Source: CAYMKE01 sp964345135 (lineage in GTDB: Bacteria; Bacteroidota; Bacteroidia; Bacteroidales; JBBRXJ01). Taken from it: a stretch of DNA of 5,429 bases. The DNA lies in contig CAYFQI010000197.1 in NCBI GenBank assembly GCA_964345135.1, positions 1 through 5,429 of the forward strand, written 5' to 3'. Shown piece after piece: positions 1-5,370 of the stretch. The notes beneath the pieces were generated by a model. That model saw nothing but the letters and a program-made list of their open reading frames with translations. It was not told the DNA's origin and did not search any database. Position numbers and translations under genes: made by a program. How positions within the stretch are numbered: the first letter of the stretch is position 1; each line of letters starts with the position of its first letter.

Positions 1-39
1 TTAAATTTTGAGCAACAACGAAGAAGTTGGACTTTATAG
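1..39 (+). other. Possible 3' tail of a gene or mobile-element end entering from the left
   Basis: Reading frame 1 is open from the window edge for 12 codons, giving LNFEQQRRSWTL, and then stops at TAG (37-39). The other two plus frames stop within the first nine bases. I have an uncertain memory of similar FEQQRSWTL-like endings and of the DNA around TTTATAGACAAACA recurring in Bacteroidota genomes, which would fit a dispersed repeat or insertion-sequence end. That cannot be verified here. It could equally be random open sequence, because twelve codons is far too short to claim a gene. Confidence 0.15.
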
Positions 40-183
40 ACAAACACTAAATAGTGCGCTAAAAGTTTATCTACACATTGTATACATCATGAGAAAAAAG
101 AAAATACACGAGCCAAATAAGTTCTGTTTTTATAGGACACCCCTTTAACTTCATGGACAAGCATCAGGTATAAGATTTATAAC
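40..183. other. Non-coding spacer downstream of the nitroreductase gene
   Basis: I see no gene, tRNA or convincing terminator here. The only structures are small: CACTA-AA-TAGTG, whose two-base gap is too short for a normal hairpin loop, and the 8-bp palindrome TGTATACA. A 19-codon basic frame starts at 89 and ends at 148, but it has no ribosome binding site or recognisable content. The nitroreductase transcript, reading leftwards, should end in this stretch, but no stem followed by a U-tract is visible. Confidence 0.5.
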
Positions 184-711
184 TTACCATTGATCATAGT
201 GAACTTTTTCTTCATTATACCGGGTACGTGCTTCTTTTGATTCACCAGGGTATCCAATGGCAATACATGAAACAGGAATAATATGTTCCGGTAAGTTAAA
301 CAGGTTTTTCAAATGTATGACCCTGTCATCCCTGGGATGAACACCCAGCCAGCAAGCGCCTAAGCCGGTTGCCTGGACTGCAAGAAGAATATTCTCTATT
401 GCTGCAGTGCAATCCTGAATCATATAGCTTAGTTGGTGGTCATGTGCCTGGTTGATGTCACCGCAAACAATAATCCCCAATGGAGCGTTGGCAAGCATTT
501 TTCCGTTGGGTAAACCATTGGTGATATTTATCAATGTATCTTTATTTTTTACCACGATAAAATGCCACGGGTCTTTTGCAACTGCTGACGGAGCGGCCAT
601 AGCTGCTTCCAGGATAGTATGAATTTTAGCATCTTCAATTTTATCTGGCCTGTATTTTCGAATGCTTCTGCGCTGAAAAATTAAATCAGTTTGATCGTTT
701 TGTAGCTCCAT
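184..711 (-). CDS. Nitroreductase-family FMN-dependent oxidoreductase
   Basis: A 175-residue cytosolic flavoprotein of the small nitroreductase family. These enzymes use FMN and NAD(P)H to reduce nitro compounds, quinones or enones; the physiological substrate cannot be read from sequence. The family signatures appear in order: RRSIRKY (residues 14-20, FMN phosphate contacts), APSAVAKDPWHFIVV (40-54), a central helical region, GLGACWLG (116-123), and PVSCIAIGYPGE (146-157). The ending, RYNEEKVHYDQW, is also typical. Length is normal for the single-domain form, and I see no truncation or iron-sulfur extension. The ATG at 711-709 is preceded by an A-rich stretch rather than a Shine-Dalgarno, as is common in Bacteroidota. 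It is divergent from nhaA and probably has its own promoter, with a TAATTTTG -7-like box reading leftwards at 768-761. I see no functional link to the neighbouring genes. Confidence 0.93.
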   Translation of the reverse strand: MELQNDQTDLIFQRRSIRKYRPDKIEDAKIHTILEAAMAAPSAVAKDPWHFIVVKNKDTLINITNGLPNGKMLANAPLGIIVCGDINQAHDHQLSYMIQDCTAAIENILLAVQATGLGACWLGVHPRDDRVIHLKNLFNLPEHIIPVSCIAIGYPGESKEARTRYNEEKVHYDQW

Positions 712-760
712 ATTTGCTTTTTTTTAATTTTATAATAGGTATTTCAATTGTATATTCTTA

Positions 761-768
761 CAAAATTA
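761..768 (-). promoter_or_regulatory. Candidate -7 box for the nitroreductase gene
   Basis: On the minus strand these bases read TAATTTTG, an exact match to the Bacteroidota -7 consensus TAnnTTTG. They lie about 50 bases upstream of the nitroreductase ATG. No TTG-type -33 element is present at the expected distance, so the call rests on the -7 box alone in an AT-rich spacer where chance matches are likely. Confidence 0.35.
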
Positions 769-845
769 AAAATATTTAACTGATCCGTAATATTTTTTTA
801 TATGTTCATCTTACATAAAAAAATGCATTATTTTTGATTTTTGAA

Positions 846-877
846 TTGCAGGGATTCCAAACCAGGGTATTTTTTTG
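846..877 (+). promoter_or_regulatory. Candidate promoter for nhaA
   Basis: TTG (846-848) is followed after 20 bases by TATTTTTTTG (starting at 869), close to the Bacteroidota pattern TTTG-N19-21-TAnnTTTG but with one extra T in the -7 box. Transcription would start near 882-885, leaving a leader of about 20 bases before the nhaA ATG. An exact TATTTTTG also occurs at 829-836 but has no good -33 partner. There is no Shine-Dalgarno before nhaA. Confidence 0.35.
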
Positions 878-902
878 ATCTTCTTAATGTAAATCTTTAA
901 TA

Positions 903-2246
903 ATGAACAAGGGACATAAAAATGAAGGAATTGTCGCACATATTGTAGCGCCATTTCACCGCTTTTTTAACATCCAGGCTTCTACCGGTATAGCATTGAT
1001 CATATCTACAATCATTGCCATGGTATGGGCCAATTCAGATTGGAGTTATTTATATTATGCAATCCGGGAATACAAAATAGAGTTCATTTTTCAGGGACAT
1101 CATTTCTCTAAAAGCCTACTCTTTTATGTAAATGATGGGTTGATGTCTCTGTTTTTCCTGGTGGTGGGACTCGAGATAAAACGGGAATTGATCGTGGGTG
1201 AATTATCTACTTTCAAACATGCATCCCTGCCTTTTTCAGCAGCAATTGGCGGAATGCTGTTGCCTGCATTAATTTTTCTTTTATTCAACACGAACCCTTT
1301 GTATACCAAAGCGTGGGGCATCCCGATGGCAACAGATATCGCATTTGCGATTGGTATTTTAAGTTTAATGGGAAACAGGGTGCCATTCGGGCTAAAAATA
1401 TTCTTAGCTGCGTTTGCTATTGTAGATGATATAGGAGCTATGATTGTAATTACCTTGTTTTACAGCTCAGGTATTGACTGGTCATTTTTATTTGCAGGTG
1501 GCCTCTTCATGATCACCCTCGTTTTAATGAACATACTGAATTTCAGGTACCTGTTGATTTATTTTATCATAGGACTAGGGTTATGGTATTGTTTATCGTG
1601 TGCAGGTATCCACCCGACCATATCAGGGATTTTGATTGCGTTTGCTCTCCCGGCCAGGCGAAAAACAAATTTGGCATTATTCATAAAAAAGATAGAAGAT
1701 GACATTGATGAATTTGGAAAAGACCACACGTTCAACAAAGTAACATTATCAAACAGCCAAATTGCTGCAATAGATAATATCGGACACAGAATTAAACAAG
1801 TACAAAGCCCGTTGCAATATGTAAACCATCATATTCACGGATTTGTTTTACATTTTGTCATGCCGCTTTTTGCTTTATTTAACGCAGGAATTGCCCTGGA
1901 TAATCCTTCATCATTATTGACCAATGGTTCTCTCACGTTAAACATTGCCTCCGCAATGTTATCAGGTAAAGTGATTGGCATTAGTTTGTTTTCTCTGATT
2001 GCTGTAAAAACAGGTATTTCATCACTGCCCAACAGGGTAAAATGGAATCAAATTATTGGAGTAGGTTTCCTGGGTGGCGTCGGATTTACTATAGCATTAT
2101 TCATTAATAATCTTGCTTTCCTGGATCCACTTGTACAAAATCATGCAAAAGCAGGGATACTCATGGGATCAATTGTATCAGGTGTAATTGGTTTTATCAT
2201 AATACGAAAGACGCTTTACAAAAGAAAGACACATCATCACTATTAA
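903..2246 (+). CDS. nhaA: Na+/H+ antiporter NhaA
   Basis: An inner-membrane secondary transporter that exchanges cytoplasmic Na+ (or Li+) for external protons, supporting sodium and pH homeostasis. The 447-residue product is strongly hydrophobic with about a dozen membrane segments. Diagnostic sites are present: ATDIAFAIGIL with Asp145 (equivalent to E. coli Asp133), FAIVDDIGA with the ion-binding pair Asp175-Asp176 (E. coli Asp163/164), and SGKVIGI with Lys356 (the TM10 lysine, E. coli Lys300). VGLEIKRE (88-95) and GVGFTIALFI (392-401) are also family hallmarks. It is longer than E. coli NhaA (388 residues). Part of the extra length is a charged loop at about residues 251-300 and a basic, His-rich tail (THHHY). 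The chosen ATG gives a short cytoplasmic N-terminus before the first helix. It is monocistronic by layout, followed by a hairpin and then a separate promoter. Confidence is high for family and function. Confidence 0.97.
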   Translation: MNKGHKNEGIVAHIVAPFHRFFNIQASTGIALIISTIIAMVWANSDWSYLYYAIREYKIEFIFQGHHFSKSLLFYVNDGLMSLFFLVVGLEIKRELIVGELSTFKHASLPFSAAIGGMLLPALIFLLFNTNPLYTKAWGIPMATDIAFAIGILSLMGNRVPFGLKIFLAAFAIVDDIGAMIVITLFYSSGIDWSFLFAGGLFMITLVLMNILNFRYLLIYFIIGLGLWYCLSCAGIHPTISGILIAFALPARRKTNLALFIKKIEDDIDEFGKDHTFNKVTLSNSQIAAIDNIGHRIKQVQSPLQYVNHHIHGFVLHFVMPLFALFNAGIALDNPSSLLTNGSLTLNIASAMLSGKVIGISLFSLIAVKTGISSLPNRVKWNQIIGVGFLGGVGFTIALFINNLAFLDPLVQNHAKAGILMGSIVSGVIGFIIIRKTLYKRKTHHHY

Positions 2247-2263
2247 TTTACTGAAGTAATGAT

Positions 2264-2278
2264 GGCCTCAACGAGGCC
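2264..2278 (+). terminator. Short GC-rich hairpin after nhaA, possible terminator
   Basis: GGCCTC-AAC-GAGGCC forms a perfect 6-bp stem with a 3-base loop, starting 18 bases after the nhaA stop codon. It is clearly GC-richer than its surroundings. No T-run follows, so it is a weak intrinsic terminator at best. Its role could also be mRNA 3'-end protection. Confidence 0.45.
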
Positions 2279-2337
2279 TGGCAAGATTATAATCAAAATC
2301 TAAACACTCAAAAACGTAATGATCTTTATTAAACTAA

Positions 2338-2368
2338 TTGGGTTTGTAATGAATTATATATATTTTTG
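2338..2368 (+). promoter_or_regulatory. Candidate promoter of the epimerase/DAHPS/phosphatase operon
   Basis: TTG (2338-2340), a 20-base spacer, then TATTTTTG (2361-2368), an exact match to the Bacteroidota -7 consensus TAnnTTTG with correct spacing. Transcription would begin around 2372-2376, giving a leader of roughly 25 bases that contains the inverted repeat at 2385-2399. This is the best-formed promoter in the window, and it separates the downstream operon from nhaA. Confidence 0.5.
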
Positions 2369-2384
2369 CAATTATTTTATAGTA

Positions 2385-2399
2385 TCACAACAATTGTGA
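2385..2399. promoter_or_regulatory. Inverted repeat abutting the operon start codon (possible operator)
   Basis: TCACAA-CAA-TTGTGA is a perfect 6-bp inverted repeat with a 3-base centre, ending one base before the ATG at 2400. It occupies the place where a ribosome binding site would be and lies just downstream of the predicted transcription start. It could be an operator for a dimeric helix-turn-helix repressor, or a small RNA hairpin that affects initiation. Which protein binds it, if any, is unknown. The third gene of the operon carries an XRE-like domain and is one candidate. Confidence 0.35.
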
Positions 2400-3404
2400 A
2401 TGAAAGTATCTGCATCCATATATTCAACAGACCATGAATTGACAGACGTTGTCAAAAATTTAGACGAACATCAAATTGATCTGTTTCACATAGACTGCAA
2501 TGATGATATTTCAATATTTGAAGACATTCCGAAAATAAGGCAAATAAGTTCTAAGCCCATTGATCTTCACCTTATTACCAATGAACCGGAAAAATATTTT
2601 GATTTGATTCAAAAGCACTGTATTGAGTATGTAACCTTTCAATATGAAAACCTCCCCCACAAACTTGTTGTTCCCAATAATCTTTCCTGTGAACTGGGGT
2701 TATCAATCACATGCAACACAAATATTTCTGTTTTTAATGATTATGCAGACCACTTTTCTTTTGTATTATTTATGGCTACAACTCCCGGCCAAAGCTCCGG
2801 AAAATTCAATAAAGATATATTTAAAAAGATCAGGCAATTTCAAAAAGCACATCCTGATAAAAAAATCCACGTAGACGGGGGAATCAATGCAGAAGTATCC
2901 TTCATCCTGAGAAACATGGGCGTATATTCGGTTGTTTCGGGTTCGTACCTTTTCAATTCAACATACCTTGGTTTAGCTTTATTAAACCTCAAATCAAATG
3001 AAATTGAATCGCATTTCCGGGTAAAAGATTTCATGATATCCAAAGATGAAATCCGGCTAATGCATCCCGATCAACGGACCTTTAAAAATGTTTTATATTC
3101 GATTGATGAAAACAACCTGGGGTTTACCATATTGGTTGATAAGGACGGTGCGCTCGAAGGAATCATTACAAATGCCGATGTACGGAAAGGATTGATGAAG
3201 AACATAGATGATTTAAATAATGTCTCGATAGATGAAATCATTAACAGATCGCCTGTAACAGTAAAAGAAGATTTTACAGTATTGGAAATGCTCAGGCACA
3301 TCAAAGCACAGAATTTTACCATATCATATATACCCGTCATAAATAACCAGAATATCGTGACAGGTACTGTAACATTCTTTAATCTTATAAAAGGAGAACT
3401 ATGA
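2400..3404 (+). CDS. Ribulose-phosphate-3-epimerase-like TIM barrel fused to a CBS pair
   Basis: A 334-residue cytosolic protein. Residues 1-195 resemble ribulose-5-phosphate 3-epimerase. The four metal ligands and catalytic acids expected in that family line up as His30 and Asp32 (FHIDCNDD), His57 (DLHLI) and Asp159 (HVDGGIN), and the phosphate-cradle motif VVSGS is at 178-182. Two features are not standard: the MDG after the first Asp reads NDD, and the mobile loop, usually MTVNPGFGGQ, reads MATTPGQSSG (125-134). The sugar phosphate may therefore differ from ribulose/xylulose 5-phosphate. Residues about 208-334 are two CBS motifs (core GIITNADVRKGL at 254-265; second at about 276-334), which usually bind adenosyl nucleotides and regulate an attached enzyme. 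Ordinary Rpe is about 215-230 residues without CBS domains. No Shine-Dalgarno is visible. It is first in the operon, and its last codons (KGEL) encode the ribosome binding site of the next gene. Family confidence is good; the exact substrate is unknown. Confidence 0.85.
   Translation: MKVSASIYSTDHELTDVVKNLDEHQIDLFHIDCNDDISIFEDIPKIRQISSKPIDLHLITNEPEKYFDLIQKHCIEYVTFQYENLPHKLVVPNNLSCELGLSITCNTNISVFNDYADHFSFVLFMATTPGQSSGKFNKDIFKKIRQFQKAHPDKKIHVDGGINAEVSFILRNMGVYSVVSGSYLFNSTYLGLALLNLKSNEIESHFRVKDFMISKDEIRLMHPDQRTFKNVLYSIDENNLGFTILVDKDGALEGIITNADVRKGLMKNIDDLNNVSIDEIINRSPVTVKEDFTVLEMLRHIKAQNFTISYIPVINNQNIVTGTVTFFNLIKGEL
3391..3396 (+). promoter_or_regulatory. Strong Shine-Dalgarno for the DAHPS-like gene
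   Basis: AAGGAG sits 4 bases before the ATG at 3401, inside the last codons of the preceding gene. This fixes the start of the synthase and makes the ATGA overlap a translational-coupling site. It is the only clear Shine-Dalgarno among the operon's starts. Confidence 0.75.
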
Positions 3405-4399
3405 TCATTCATCTAAAAGAAGGGACAGGAAAAGAAGATGCCATGAGAATGGCTGAAGAATTAAATGCGTTTTGTATTAAAAAACCGGAAGGCTATATTT
3501 TGATAAACGGCTCGAAAATAAAGGAAATAAATAAAAAATACAAGGCTTGCGTGGACAAAGAATTTATATTTGACACCGACATACAGTTATCCAGCAGAAA
3601 ATACATGGCATCTACCAGGGATATTAGATTTAGAAACGTGCAAATAGGAGGCTCAACAAACAACACCATAGTCATCGCCGGCCCCTGCTCTATTGAATCA
3701 GAAACGCAAATCAGGCAGACTGCAGAATTGCTTGTTGATTCCAATATTTCAACGCTTCGGGCAGGCAGTTACAAGCCCCGCACCTCTCCATACAGCTTTC
3801 AGGGGTTAGGTCTGGAAGGATTGAAACTGCTAGACAAAATACGCTCAGAATACAATCTGAATATCATCACGGAAGTAAGGGATTCGACACATGTGGATGA
3901 AGTGATTGAATATGCTGATATTATACAAATAGGTGCAAAAGCAATATATGATCATGGCATCCTGAAGAAATGCAGTAAAACCAATAAGCCTGTCCTGCTT
4001 AAAAGAGGCTTCGGCACCACGTTGCAAGAATTTGTCCAAATGGCAGAATTTGTTTTGTCCGGTGGAAACGAAAACCTAATGCTATGTGAACGCGGTATCA
4101 GAACATTTGAAACCAAAACCCGGTTTACCCTTGATCTTTGTGGAGTGGCATTTTTAAAAGAATACACCAACCTGCCCATCATACTTGACCCAAGTCATGC
4201 AATGGGATATGCCTATGGTGTACCGGGACTCGCCAGGGCATGTACAGCAATGGGAATTGACGGATTATTGATAGAAGTGCATCCTGACCCGGCCAGTGCC
4301 CGGTCGGACTCAGCTCAACAATTAAACCATCAACAATTTAAAGAATTATTGAAAAGCATTAATGCGGTAGCACAGTCAATCGGAAAAACAATTATTTAA
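3401..4399 (+). CDS. 3-deoxy-7-phosphoheptulonate (DAHP) synthase family, type I-beta
   Basis: A 332-residue cytosolic aldolase-type enzyme. Family members condense PEP with erythrose 4-phosphate to DAHP, the first shikimate-pathway step; KDO-8-phosphate synthase is a close relative. Residues 1-66 form a shortened, divergent ferredoxin-like N-domain, and about 85-332 is the catalytic barrel. Metal ligands look intact: Cys96 (AGPCSIE), His266 (DPSH), Glu292 (EVHPDP) and Asp303 (SDSAQQL). KPRTSP (125-130), LLKRGF (199-204) and CERGIRTFE (229-237) are DAHPS-type; KDO-8-phosphate synthase lacks KPRTSP. Two usually conserved segments are changed: ARN-x-QNF-like sequence is AKAIYDHGI (179-187), and the segment after DPSH, typically GxRxxVxPLxRA, is AMGYAYGVPGLARA (267-280). 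Substrate use may therefore be altered. It overlaps the upstream gene by ATGA and abuts the phosphatase gene. I withhold an aro symbol because its neighbours are not shikimate genes. Confidence 0.88.
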   Translation: MIIHLKEGTGKEDAMRMAEELNAFCIKKPEGYILINGSKIKEINKKYKACVDKEFIFDTDIQLSSRKYMASTRDIRFRNVQIGGSTNNTIVIAGPCSIESETQIRQTAELLVDSNISTLRAGSYKPRTSPYSFQGLGLEGLKLLDKIRSEYNLNIITEVRDSTHVDEVIEYADIIQIGAKAIYDHGILKKCSKTNKPVLLKRGFGTTLQEFVQMAEFVLSGGNENLMLCERGIRTFETKTRFTLDLCGVAFLKEYTNLPIILDPSHAMGYAYGVPGLARACTAMGIDGLLIEVHPDPASARSDSAQQLNHQQFKELLKSINAVAQSIGKTII

Positions 4400-5116
4400 A
4401 TGAACCACTTTATTAATAACATAAAACATTTAACAGACAGGGATGCTTTAACTGCCGGTGAACTCTCTTCTAAACTGGGTTTATCCACCGGTATTGAAGA
4501 GATACTGACAGGCAAATCGAACCTTTCACCGGATGACCTGTTAAAACTATCTGAATATTTCAGGTTTTCAGTAGACATATTGTTGTCAAAAGACATTAAA
4601 CCATTTGGATATATAACGGCACAAAACATAAAATTTTTAGTGCTTGATGTAGATGGGGTTATGACAGACGGTGGCATGTATTATACCGAAAGCGGAGATG
4701 AATTTAAACGCTTTGACACGCGTGACGGGCTTGCAATCAAACGGCTTACAAAGCAGGAGTTTCCTGTTGGCATTATCAGTTCCGGATTCCTTGATGCTTT
4801 AATCAAAAAACGAGCCAATTTATTAGGCATCCATAAAGTCCAAACAGGGCCGGCTCCAAAGCTACAAACCCTGGAACGATGGTGTATAGATATGGACATG
4901 GATATCAAACAGGTTGCGTTTATCGGGGATGACATTAACGACAAAGAGATCATTGAGAAAGTAGGTATTTCAGCTTGCCCGTCTGATGCATATGAAGAAA
5001 TTAAAAAAATCGTTTCCGTGGTTCTTTCCAAAAATGGCGGGAAAGGGTGCGTGAGAGAATTTGTAGATTTGTATTTAACCGGGAACCCTTATTTTGATTT
5101 TAAAAATACTTATTAA
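4400..5116 (+). CDS. KdsC-like HAD phosphatase with N-terminal XRE-type helix-turn-helix
   Basis: A 238-residue protein in two parts. Residues about 13-65 fit an XRE/Cro-type helix-turn-helix: AGELSSKLGLS, then EEILTGKSNLSPDDLLKLSE, then FSVDILL. Residues about 76-230 are a HAD phosphatase of the KdsC group, which removes phosphate from 3-deoxy-ulosonate phosphates such as KDO-8-P or KDN-9-P. Motif I is LDVDGVMTDGG (82-92) with nucleophile Asp83 and acid Asp85. KRFDTRDGLAI (103-113) is typical of KdsC and NeuA C-terminal phosphatases. Motif II is GIISSG (124-129, Ser127), where KdsC usually has TGR. The motif III lysine is Lys154, and motif IV is GDDINDKE (176-183). The C-terminal GGKGCVREFVDL (213-224), which completes the active site in KdsC tetramers, is present. 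Ordinary KdsC is about 160-190 residues, so the helix-turn-helix accounts for the extra length. Its ATG follows the previous TAA with no gap and no Shine-Dalgarno, so it is probably translationally coupled. The activity class is well supported; the substrate and any DNA binding are not. Confidence 0.85.
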   Translation: MNHFINNIKHLTDRDALTAGELSSKLGLSTGIEEILTGKSNLSPDDLLKLSEYFRFSVDILLSKDIKPFGYITAQNIKFLVLDVDGVMTDGGMYYTESGDEFKRFDTRDGLAIKRLTKQEFPVGIISSGFLDALIKKRANLLGIHKVQTGPAPKLQTLERWCIDMDMDIKQVAFIGDDINDKEIIEKVGISACPSDAYEEIKKIVSVVLSKNGGKGCVREFVDLYLTGNPYFDFKNTY

Positions 5117-5370
5117 ATGACTTACTTTTCAATGCTGTTACTCCCCTTTTCAATGATCATAGAATATATATTCATGTAACAAATGATCAATCCATTGCTA
5201 AAAAAATTTTAACGGAAGGATTTAAATACTCCGAAGATTTTTACAAGTCATCGACAGAAATCTCCAATGATCCGGTTGACGTGGCTTATAAGTTACCCCC
5301 TGGTTTTGTCAGAGGATATATCAACATTGAACAAATAAAATTTATTACAAACACATCATTTTATCAATAG
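5117..5370 (+). pseudogene. Frameshifted remnant of a fourth operon gene
   Basis: An ATG directly follows the phosphatase stop (TAAATGA), repeating the junction at 4397-4403, but this frame ends at TAA 5177-5179 after 20 codons. The -1 frame is open from 5104 to a TAG at 5368-5370. It reads as convincing protein (IYIHVTNDQSIAKKILTEGF, then KYSEDFYKSS, then NDPVDVAYK, then LPPGFVRGYINIEQI), with no ATG, GTG or TTG start. One missing base somewhere between 5117 and about 5155, for example in the CCCCTTTT tract at 5143-5150, would join start and body. The abrupt change from DVAYK to LPPGFVRGYIN may mark an internal deletion. That impression rests on an unverified memory of longer relatives. I do not recognise the function. 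Alternatives are a sequencing error or programmed frameshifting; decay is the simplest reading. Confidence 0.45.

Noticed and set aside
89..148. Small basic 19-codon frame MRKKKIHEPNKF...
   Set aside because: It has no ribosome binding site and is too short to separate from chance in AT-rich DNA.
2285..2294. Perfect palindrome GATTATAATC downstream of nhaA
   Set aside because: It is AT-rich with no loop and lies far from the promoter; such palindromes are expected by chance here.
2385..2399. CRP site
   Set aside because: The half-sites are in the inverse order (TCACA...TGTGA rather than TGTGA...TCACA) with the wrong spacing.
3071..3412. 113-codon open frame on the minus strand
   Set aside because: It lies antisense to the CBS region of a well-supported gene, has no recognisable motifs, and its composition follows from the sense codons.
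3401..4399. Calling the synthase KDO-8-phosphate synthase (KdsA)
   Set aside because: It has KPRTSP and CERGIRTFE, which are DAHPS-type motifs, and an N-terminal ferredoxin-like domain that KdsA lacks.
4396..4677. 93-codon open frame on the minus strand
   Set aside because: It is antisense to the HTH and motif I of the phosphatase gene and shows no independent signal.
4681..5031. 116-codon open frame on the minus strand
   Set aside because: It is antisense to the HAD catalytic motifs, serine-rich as expected of a shadow frame, and has no family features.
5143..5150. Programmed -1 frameshift at CCCCTTTT
   Set aside because: In the frame of the ATG at 5117 the slip would re-pair TTT with CTT, a first-position mismatch, and no stimulatory stem is evident. 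Decay or sequence error is simpler.
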